DNA of 12,341 nucleotides from Candidatus Saccharimonadota bacterium (lineage in GTDB: Bacteria > Patescibacteriota > Saccharimonadia > Saccharimonadales > Saccharimonadaceae): positions 57,693 to 70,033 of the forward strand of contig PJQJ01000005.1 of NCBI GenBank assembly GCA_002861585.1, given 5' to 3'. Made by a program: the position numbers and the translations under genes. This document shows, piece after piece, positions 6,253 through 12,341 of the stretch. Numbering within the stretch: the stretch's first letter is position 1; each line of letters starts with the position of its first letter. The notes under the pieces were generated by a model that searched no databases, was not told where the DNA came from, and saw only the letters and a list, made by a program, of their open reading frames with translations.

Positions 6253-7035
6253 GAATGGACGCCGACGTCTTTGATTTGTCACTGGCGCTTTAGTAGTTGG
6301 CTGCTTCTGTTGAGTGGGTTTCTGATTTTGCTCTCGATCACGAAGTGAGGCGAACATCATCTTACCTGCCTGAGTTTGCAAAACTCGCGTAAAAGTAACA
6401 GTCACTTGCTTGCCAATAAGTTTTCGGCCATTTTCAACGACAACCATCGTACCGTCGTCGAGATACCCAACACCCTGATGAGCGTCTTGTCCAGCCTGAA
6501 CAAGCTTAATATGGGCTGTTTCGCCCGGGAGAAATTGAGAGCGTAAAGCCTGGGCAAGTTCGTTGACGTTTAAAACCGTCACAGCCTCAACCTGTGCAAC
6601 CTTGTTGAGATTATAATCAGTCGTGTAGAGCTGAGCACCATGCTGTTTTGCTAGTGCTATTAGCTGTTCATCAACAAGTTCTTTACTATCATGCGGCAGA
6701 ATATGAACGTCTACCCCTTTTAGTTGTTGAAGCTCTTTAATAACATCAAGACCAAAGCGTGCTCGTTCGCGACGCGTAGGATCAGATTGATCGGCCATAA
6801 ATTGAAGCTCACGTACCACGGGTCGTGGTATAAGCAGTTTTGAGGGAACAAAACCAGCACGAGCTATATCGACAATTCTTCCATCTATAAGTGCACAGGT
6901 ATCGAGGACAACCTTTTTATTACTCGCTGGCATCCCCTTATGCATATTCCTTAGGAGGACTGGCATAAGAAGATTAGCAGCAATAGAGGCTCCAAAAATG
7001 CTTGCGATGATGATTAAAAATTCTGTTTGTGTCAT
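6238..7035 (-). CDS. PIN/TRAM domain membrane protein, YacL type
   Basis: The 265-residue protein joins a PIN nuclease-like domain to a TRAM RNA-binding domain, as in YacL of Bacillus. An N-terminal membrane segment (about 5-28) is followed by the PIN domain (about 41-165) with LDTCALIDGR (44-53; D45, D51), E76, D122 and TTD (138-140) as likely metal-site acids. TRAM lies at about 167-232. The tail is Gln/Pro/Thr-rich and ends in a basic cluster (RRRRPFKKGE). Typical YacL proteins have about four N-terminal membrane helices; only one is visible here. The role is probably RNA cleavage or binding at the membrane, but YacL substrates are poorly defined. ATG at 7035 follows radA by 15 bases, and an AGGA overlapping the radA stop is a possible ribosome binding site. 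It is the last gene of the operon. Confidence 0.88.
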   Translation of the reverse strand: MTQTEFLIIIASIFGASIAANLLMPVLLRNMHKGMPASNKKVVLDTCALIDGRIVDIARAGFVPSKLLIPRPVVRELQFMADQSDPTRRERARFGLDVIKELQQLKGVDVHILPHDSKELVDEQLIALAKQHGAQLYTTDYNLNKVAQVEAVTVLNVNELAQALRSQFLPGETAHIKLVQAGQDAHQGVGYLDDGTMVVVENGRKLIGKQVTVTFTRVLQTQAGKMMFASLRDREQNQKPTQQKQPTTKAPVTNQRRRRPFKKGE

Positions 7036-7050
7036 TAGATTAATTCTTTC

Positions 7051-8400
7051 CTATTGATTCTTCAAAAATGTATTTAGCGCTTCGCGCAAATCTTTAGCAG
7101 ACCGTATAAATGGATCTGCTTGTCGTGGCGGTGGAGCTATTGAGTAGGTAAAACCCAATTTCTTCGCTTCATTGATACGGCGCTCTGAAAGCGTTGCTGA
7201 GCGGATTTCACCACTCAAACCTACTTCACCAAAGACGACTGCCCCATTCTCTAGCCGTCGCCCCGCGGCTGCCGAAGCAATCGCCATACACACAGCCAAG
7301 TCCGCTGCCGGGTCTTGCAGCCGAAGCCCACCTACGACATTAATATATACGTCATTATCAGATAAAGATAGTTTTGTTCGTCGCTCAAGTACCGCAATTA
7401 AGACATTTAAGCGATTGATATCGAAGCCAGATGCCGTTCTCTTAGGGTAGCCAAAGTGCGTCTTATTAACTAGCGCTTGTATCTCAACAAGTAGCGGACG
7501 ATTACCTTCTACTGTTGCTAGTACAACTGAACCATCGGTATTTTGCCGCTCTGCAAGGAGTGCGGCAGATGGATTTTCGACAGCCGTTAACCCCTTATCG
7601 GTCATTTCAAAGAGAGCAGCCTCGCTAGTCGAACCGTAACGGTTCTTGATGGCTCTTGCGATTTTGAAGCCGCCATATCTATCACCTTCAAGATTAATAA
7701 CAACATCAACAGCATGCTCCAGGACTTTCGGACCTGCGATGCTTCCCTCTTTTGTCACGTGCCCTACTAATATGACCGTTGTATTGGTCGCTTTGGCCGC
7801 TTGGATAATAAGATTAGCTGCGTTTGTAATCTGACTGACAGTACCGGGTGCAGAGGTTAATTCAGCTAGTGCTATTGTTTGCATTGAATCTACAATCACT
7901 ACCTTATACTGACTGCCCCTGATAGTAGCAGCGATATCATCAGCACTTGTCGACGAAGCGAGAGATAAGTTTTCACCGCCGACCGTGAGACGATCAGCAC
8001 GAAGACGTACCTGCCCCGCTGATTCTTCACCGCTTACATAAAGAACTGGTACTTCTGAGGCAGTATGAGCTGCTAGCTGCAGCAAGATAGTACTCTTTCC
8101 AATACCAGGTTGGCCTGCCACTAGAATAACTGATCCAGGCATGAGTCCGCCACCTAGGACATCATCGAACTCTCGAAGGCCGGTCGTAAGGCGATCACTG
8201 ACTGAGTCGATAGCTACTTCCGATAGATGTAGCGCCTTTAGTTGTCCGCCTGTACTTCTTGAAATTGCATTCGCACCGCTCGCGGCTGGTGCTTGTTCTA
8301 CTAAACTATTCCACGAACCACACTGATCACATCGGCCTGACCATTTACTATGGGTTGCACCACACTGCTGGCAGATAAATTGTACTTTCGCTTTCGCCAT
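7051..8400 (-). CDS. radA: DNA repair protein RadA/Sms
   Basis: RadA is a RecA-like, hexameric DNA-dependent ATPase that promotes branch migration during recombinational repair and transformation. The 449-residue length is normal (about 450-460). The N-terminal zinc finger is C10-x2-C13 and C24-x2-C27. Walker A is GQPGIGKST (96-104; most RadA have GDPGIGKST). The diagnostic RadA motif KNRYGS is at 252-257. The C-terminal Lon-protease-like domain spans about 285-449 and is expected to be a non-proteolytic scaffold. ATG at 8400 lies 22 bases after the stop of the upstream HExxH gene, with no clear ribosome binding site, which suggests translation linked to the upstream gene. The position between clpC and the PIN/TRAM gene matches Firmicutes, where disA and yacL follow radA. 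Here disA is absent. Confidence 0.96.
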   Translation of the reverse strand: MAKAKVQFICQQCGATHSKWSGRCDQCGSWNSLVEQAPAASGANAISRSTGGQLKALHLSEVAIDSVSDRLTTGLREFDDVLGGGLMPGSVILVAGQPGIGKSTILLQLAAHTASEVPVLYVSGEESAGQVRLRADRLTVGGENLSLASSTSADDIAATIRGSQYKVVIVDSMQTIALAELTSAPGTVSQITNAANLIIQAAKATNTTVILVGHVTKEGSIAGPKVLEHAVDVVINLEGDRYGGFKIARAIKNRYGSTSEAALFEMTDKGLTAVENPSAALLAERQNTDGSVVLATVEGNRPLLVEIQALVNKTHFGYPKRTASGFDINRLNVLIAVLERRTKLSLSDNDVYINVVGGLRLQDPAADLAVCMAIASAAAGRRLENGAVVFGEVGLSGEIRSATLSERRINEAKKLGFTYSIAPPPRQADPFIRSAKDLREALNTFLKNQ

Positions 8401-8422
8401 AACTGTTACTAGTGTAGCAGGT

Positions 8423-9418
8423 TTAGAATGAAGGGACTTCGTTCGGCGTACTATCGAGACTCTGATTCAGACTTTCAGCTTCAGAATTCAGTGCAATTAA
8501 CTCGTCGCGCTTCCTGTTGTACTGTTCAATAAGGCGATTAATACTATCATGCTCTTGCTGCATTGCCTCTTGGCGCTGCATGAGGGAACTGCGACCTGCA
8601 TTAAATTCAGCTTGAGAGCTAAATTGGCCTGATCGTGCCCGTTGATTAAAGGTTGCGATGTCATTATTCAGAGTTACAATCGATGCATTTAGCGCATCTG
8701 ATCGCTGTTTAACAGTTGCATTAAGGGCTTGAAGATCAGCAAGGAGAGTACTTTGAGTCTCCTTGATACTAGCAAATACGCTCTCGTACTGCTGAGTTAG
8801 TGCAACAACCGCTGACCTATCGTCAAAGTACTGGCGGTAATACTCTTCAAGTTCTGGTGCAAGTTGTTGGCTCTCTGTTGCAAGAATAGAATGCATTTCA
8901 TTTAGCTTCTCACCCGGCTCAGTCTTTTCGTATAATTTAATAAGTTCAAGAATTCGCTGATCGCTTACCTTATCTATTTCCGCCTGTATAAGTGCATTAA
9001 CTCGTTCACGTTCCGACGGTCCTAAGCGGTCATACGCAGCATGCAACATTTCGTGAGCAGCCGTTACTTCTTTAACGCCCTCCAGGCGCTCGTCAGTAAC
9101 ATCAAATAGATAGATACGCTGCAACGTATAGCATCCAAGAACCACAGATTGTTCACTCCGAGTCCTGCAGCGTTCATTAAAGGTTGTGGCTGAATGAACT
9201 TCTGGACGTGATGCAAAGAAATACCGTTTTCCCTCATCGGTCATCGAGCTCCTGTCTGCCAAGGCAGATACTTCTGCGCTTGGTGTGTAGCGCAGAAGCA
9301 TTACCTGATCGATAATCCATTGACGATGAAAGAATATCCATAGCGCAAGCGCTATTAAGACAAGGCTTATAATCAGCCTTGCAACTGTTTTTCCCCTCCC
9401 GGCAACATTCGACGACAT
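8423..9418 (-). CDS. Membrane-anchored putative zinc metallopeptidase with C-terminal coiled coil
   Basis: I do not recognise a named family. The 331-residue protein has a basic N-terminus, one membrane segment (about 13-30) and an extracytoplasmic body, so it is likely a type II membrane protein. Within AAHEMLHAAYD (120-130) is a full HExxH zinc-peptidase motif: H122, E123, H126. A downstream stretch, NEMHSILATE (173-182), offers a candidate third ligand (E174 or E182). The region LEEYYRQYFDDR (190-201) looks conserved in style. The two cysteines (C84, C96) are 12 apart on the outside and may pair. From about 205 to 320 the sequence is Gln/Ser/Asn-rich with heptad-like hydrophobics, a long coiled coil. 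It starts 7 bases after the clpC stop and ends 22 before radA, so it is part of the same heat-shock operon. A role in envelope protein quality control is an inference; it could also be an inactive structural protein. Confidence 0.8.
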   Translation of the reverse strand: MSSNVAGRGKTVARLIISLVLIALALWIFFHRQWIIDQVMLLRYTPSAEVSALADRSSMTDEGKRYFFASRPEVHSATTFNERCRTRSEQSVVLGCYTLQRIYLFDVTDERLEGVKEVTAAHEMLHAAYDRLGPSERERVNALIQAEIDKVSDQRILELIKLYEKTEPGEKLNEMHSILATESQQLAPELEEYYRQYFDDRSAVVALTQQYESVFASIKETQSTLLADLQALNATVKQRSDALNASIVTLNNDIATFNQRARSGQFSSQAEFNAGRSSLMQRQEAMQQEHDSINRLIEQYNRKRDELIALNSEAESLNQSLDSTPNEVPSF

Positions 9419-9425
9419 ATTAATA

Positions 9426-11900
9426 CTATTCTTTCACAACATCCAGCTGAAGGATAGTCCCTTTTGCTGTTAAATGCAGTACGTCACCCTTTTTGAATCT
9501 ACCCATCAAGATACCATCGGCAAGCATGTGTTCAACATCATCCTGAAGAACACGTCGAAGCGGACGAACGCCGTTAAGCGGATCATACCCCTTTTCAACG
9601 AGCTGACGCTTCGCCTTAGGACTAACGGTTATAGACAGACCCTGGCGCGCAAGACGACCACGAAGTTCATCCACCTGCGAATCAAAGATCCGACTAACCT
9701 CACGTTTCGTTAACGCTCGGAACACAACAATAGAATCAAAACGGTTAATAAGCTCCGGCCGCATCATTCCCTGCAGTGCATCACGGGCTGCCTTATCATT
9801 CTCTTTGTGGACAGTTTCTAGCTGCTCCATTTCGTCAGAACTGGTTGCGCGAAAACCTAAAGAGGCTTCTTTTCGCATACGTTCAGCACCAAGGTTACTA
9901 GTAAGGATAACGATCGTATTGCTAAAGTCGATTGCTCGGCCCTTTGCATCGGTCAACGTACCGTCCTCAAGTAGCTGCAGCAGCATATTAAAGACATCAG
10001 GATGGGCTTTTTCTATCTCGTCGAACAGAACAACCGAATACGGTTGACGACGAATCTTATCTGTTAACTGACCGCCCTCGTCATAGCCAACATAACCAGC
10101 TGGCGCACCAACAAGACGGGCAGTACTGTGCCGCTCACGGAACTCACTCATATCGATTTTGATAAGAGCGTCTTCAGAACCGAAGACCTCACGAGCCATC
10201 ACCCTGGCTAACTCAGTCTTACCAACACCGGTTGGACCCATGAAAACGAACGAACCAATCGGACGCTTTTCACTGCCAATCCCAGAACGATTTCGTCGGA
10301 CGGCACGAGCAACAGCACTCACCGCCTCCTCCTGGCCAATGATGAATTTAGCAAGGTGTTTTTCGAGCGATCGAAGGAAAGTTGCCTCGGAACGCATGAC
10401 ACGACGAACTGGTACGCCTGTCATCGTCGCAACGGCTTTCGCTACATCATCGCTGGTAATAACTTTCTTGCCATCACCCTCTTCATCTTTACGAAGATCC
10501 TTTAGTCGCTGCTGAATTTGACTGATACGTGTTTTGTAGTGAGCAGCACGTTCGTAGTTTTCGGCCGTAACTGATTCATCCATACGCTCAGTTAAGAGCT
10601 TCAGTTCGCGGGTTAGCTCACGAGTTTTAGACGGGCGCTTACTATGAAGTACTCTAACCTGTGATGCAGTCTCATCAATAACGTCAATTGCCTTATCGGG
10701 CATAAAACGATCATTAATATATCGTTTCGCCATGAATACCGCGTCTTCAATTACTTCATCACCTAGTTCAACATTATGGAACGATTCATAATGACCCTTC
10801 AGCCCCTTAAGGATAGCGATGGTGTCTTTGACCGATGGCTCAGGAACCATTACCGTTTGGAAACGGCGCTCAAGCGCAGTGTCTTTTTCGATATGCTTAC
10901 GGTACTCATCGAGAGTTGTTGCACCGATAAGACGCATTTTGCCACGGGCAAGTGCTGGCTTTAGCATGTTAGCTGCATCAATTGCACCTTCGGCAGCACC
11001 AGCGCCAACCAGGAGGTGAAGCTCATCGATGAAAACGATAATATCCGGATCAGATGTAATCTCTTCGACAATCTTTTTGAGTCGCTCCTCAAACTCACCG
11101 CGATACTTAGTACCGGCAATCATACCGGCAAGATCAAGCGTCACGACGCGCTTATCAAGAAGATACTCAGGCACATCTTCATTGATGATACGCTGAGCAA
11201 GGCCTTCAACTATTGCTGTTTTACCGACACCTGGCTCACCAATAAGGACAGGATTGTTCTTGGTGCGACGGCTAAGGATGGTAATAATACGCTCAATTTG
11301 CTTATCGCGGCCAATTACGGGATCAAGCTCACCGTTTCGGGCTAATACCGTAAGATCTGTACCAAACTGATCTAGCGCACCTTGGCGAGAACGAGATTTT
11401 TTGGCGGTACGAACACCACCTTCACCACTCTCAGGCTCAAAGTTCTGGCGGCTCAAGTACCCCTCAAGCTCACCCATTAGTTCATCGATACTAACATTCA
11501 TATCACGCAGCAATACGGTCGCGCGTGCGTTCTTTTGGCTAAGAATACTATAGAGAATATGTTCGGTGCCACAGTAGTCCTGATTGAACTCCTGAGCTAT
11601 ATCCCAACTCATACGAAGGGTTAATTTCGCTGTCTCACTCAGGCCTTTGGCCCCAGTGCTAACAACTAACGCTTTTGGCGTAAGATTGAGGGCTAACTTT
11701 GCACGATCAAAAGTAACACCAGATTCAGCTAGAATTTTAGCCCCCACCGATGTCTCCTGGTGTAAAACCCCTAAAAGCAGATGTTCGGTGCCGATATACG
11801 CACTTCCCAAGCTTCGTGCAATAGCATCAGCATGCTGAAGACTACCACGCGCATTATTGGTAAGATGCTCGACAAACTCTGCGAAGTCATTATTTTGCAT
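9426..11900 (-). CDS. clpC: ATP-dependent Clp protease ATP-binding subunit ClpC
   Basis: ClpC is a hexameric AAA+ unfoldase that feeds substrates to ClpP. I place the start at ATG 11900 (824 residues) because AAGG sits eight bases upstream; a TTG one codon earlier (11903) is possible but less likely. Residue numbers below count from that TTG. The N-terminal double Clp repeat is at about 5-150. AAA1 has Walker A GEPGVGKT (222-229) and Walker B FIDELH (291-296). A UVR segment follows (about 435-470), as in ClpC but not ClpB. AAA2 has GPTGVGKT (556-563) and VVLFDEIEKAH (624-634). LGF (682-684) matches the ClpP-docking loop. All ATPase motifs are intact. It is first in the operon, directly under a CIRCE-overlapped promoter, so HrcA-type heat-shock control is expected. 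The adaptor genes mcsA and mcsB that usually precede clpC in Firmicutes are absent here. Confidence 0.96.
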   Translation of the reverse strand: MQNNDFAEFVEHLTNNARGSLQHADAIARSLGSAYIGTEHLLLGVLHQETSVGAKILAESGVTFDRAKLALNLTPKALVVSTGAKGLSETAKLTLRMSWDIAQEFNQDYCGTEHILYSILSQKNARATVLLRDMNVSIDELMGELEGYLSRQNFEPESGEGGVRTAKKSRSRQGALDQFGTDLTVLARNGELDPVIGRDKQIERIITILSRRTKNNPVLIGEPGVGKTAIVEGLAQRIINEDVPEYLLDKRVVTLDLAGMIAGTKYRGEFEERLKKIVEEITSDPDIIVFIDELHLLVGAGAAEGAIDAANMLKPALARGKMRLIGATTLDEYRKHIEKDTALERRFQTVMVPEPSVKDTIAILKGLKGHYESFHNVELGDEVIEDAVFMAKRYINDRFMPDKAIDVIDETASQVRVLHSKRPSKTRELTRELKLLTERMDESVTAENYERAAHYKTRISQIQQRLKDLRKDEEGDGKKVITSDDVAKAVATMTGVPVRRVMRSEATFLRSLEKHLAKFIIGQEEAVSAVARAVRRNRSGIGSEKRPIGSFVFMGPTGVGKTELARVMAREVFGSEDALIKIDMSEFRERHSTARLVGAPAGYVGYDEGGQLTDKIRRQPYSVVLFDEIEKAHPDVFNMLLQLLEDGTLTDAKGRAIDFSNTIVILTSNLGAERMRKEASLGFRATSSDEMEQLETVHKENDKAARDALQGMMRPELINRFDSIVVFRALTKREVSRIFDSQVDELRGRLARQGLSITVSPKAKRQLVEKGYDPLNGVRPLRRVLQDDVEHMLADGILMGRFKKGDVLHLTAKGTILQLDVVKE

Positions 11901-11965
11901 CAATTCTACCTTATCTTATCCCTTAGGTTTATTGCTGTTCCACATGATCCCTCTACTCTGTTACT

Positions 11966-11994
11966 AGTATACAAAATTAGCACTCATGGATCAA
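11966..11994 (-). promoter_or_regulatory. Promoter of the clpC operon
   Basis: On the minus strand TTGATC (-35, 11989-11994) and TATACT (-10, 11966-11971) are separated by exactly 17 bases. The predicted start is near 11959, giving a leader of about 59 bases before ATG at 11900. The -35 box is the spacer of the CIRCE element, so a bound repressor would cover the promoter. Confidence 0.75.
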
Positions 11995-12003
11995 GAGTGC
12001 TAA
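11977..12003. promoter_or_regulatory. CIRCE element (HrcA operator)
   Basis: TTAGCACTC and GAGTGCTAA are separated by 9 bases: a perfect CIRCE inverted repeat with the standard spacing. HrcA binds CIRCE and represses heat-shock genes, usually groESL and dnaK. Here it overlaps the -35 box and spacer of the clpC promoter. The inverted repeat extends to 12 bp per arm (AAATTAGCACTC and its complement), and on the minus strand the second arm runs into TTTTG. It could therefore also act as a weak transcription terminator for nusA. Confidence 0.95.
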
Positions 12004-12029
12004 TTTATTTTAAGGTGCGTTTTTTATTA

Positions 12030-12341
12030 TTATTTTTTGTCAGTCTCTTCAATAGCACTGAGCAGGGAGTCTTCAATATTACGCGGCTTACGCTCTGGCT
12101 TTGGTGCAGCTGCATCATTGACCTGTTCAATATCAAGCTCATAACCAGTAAGGCGGCTCGCAAGACGTACATTTTGACCACCACGACCAATAGCGATTGA
12201 CTGCTGGTCTTCATTTACTAGCACACGAGCACGCTTAGCGGTTTCGTCGATCTCGATTCGGCTGATTTCAGCAGGGCTTAGCGCGTTGCTGATAAAGTTT
12301 TTTGAATCATCGCTGAAAGTAATGATATCGATCTTTTCCTG
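12030..12341 (-). CDS. nusA: Transcription termination/antitermination factor NusA (C-terminal fragment)
   Basis: NusA binds RNA polymerase and nascent RNA and modulates pausing, termination and antitermination. The 103 residues in the window, read in frame to the right edge, cover the end of KH1 and the KH2 region. Recognisable parts are the sequence around LSPAEISRIEID, VNEDQQSIAIGRGGQNVRLA with the KH2 GRGG signature, and SRLTGYELDI. After that comes a short charged tail ending in ETDKK and TAA. There is no extra C-terminal acidic repeat domain of the Escherichia type. It sits just upstream of clpC on the same strand, separated by the CIRCE/promoter region. No separate terminator hairpin is visible before CIRCE, only A-rich sequence. 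Confidence 0.95.
   Translation of the reverse strand, partial: QEKIDIITFSDDSKNFISNALSPAEISRIEIDETAKRARVLVNEDQQSIAIGRGGQNVRLASRLTGYELDIEQVNDAAAPKPERKPRNIEDSLLSAIEETDKK

Noticed and set aside
11901..11903. TTG start for clpC
   Set aside because: ATG directly follows it at 11898-11900 and is better spaced (8 bases) from AAGG.
12005..12214. Lys-rich reading frame overlapping nusA
   Set aside because: It is an out-of-frame shadow of nusA; the nusA frame shows the conserved KH motif and continues to the window edge.
1..12341. CRISPR arrays, insertion sequences, tRNA or rRNA genes
   Set aside because: No regularly spaced repeats, transposase-like frames or RNA gene signatures were seen on either strand.

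Overview
This window looks like a chromosomal segment of a Patescibacteria (CPR) organism, most likely Saccharibacteria (TM7). That is inferred from gene content, moderate GC (about 45% in lines I counted by hand), weak Shine-Dalgarno use and lineage-looking protein variants. No phylogenetic marker search could be run. All genes read with the standard bacterial code.

Layout: the left edge carries the N-terminal two thirds of recG on the minus strand (1-1415). Next is a plus-strand gene of very different composition (1546-2067, roughly 60-65% GC, nearly all codons ending in G or C). It encodes a 173-residue, very acidic protein that I do not recognise. It has its own sigma70-type promoter and a palindrome lying over the predicted transcription start. 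It meets tyrS (2145-3371, minus) tail to tail across a 33-bp imperfect palindrome. A 123-bp divergent promoter region separates tyrS from a class A penicillin-binding protein gene (3495-6194, plus). That gene ends in a bidirectional terminator at 6223-6252, shared with the operon arriving from the right.

The right half (6238-11900, minus) is one tightly packed operon: clpC, a membrane-anchored HExxH protein, radA, and a PIN/TRAM protein of the YacL type. It starts at a promoter overlapped by a perfect CIRCE element (11977-12003), so HrcA-type heat-shock repression is expected. The order clpC-radA-PIN/TRAM matches the Firmicutes ctsR-mcsA-mcsB-clpC-radA-disA-yacL cluster. Here no mcsAB or disA is present in the operon, and a putative metallopeptidase with a C-terminal coiled coil lies between clpC and radA. 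The 3' end of nusA lies beyond CIRCE at the right edge.

The genes cover DNA repair (RecG, RadA), translation and transcription (TyrRS, NusA), wall synthesis (PBP1A) and protein quality control (ClpC, probably the HExxH protein). The main anomalies are the high-GC orphan gene between recG and tyrS, the HExxH protein inside the ClpC-RadA operon, and a TyrRS whose HIGH signature reads TIGN.
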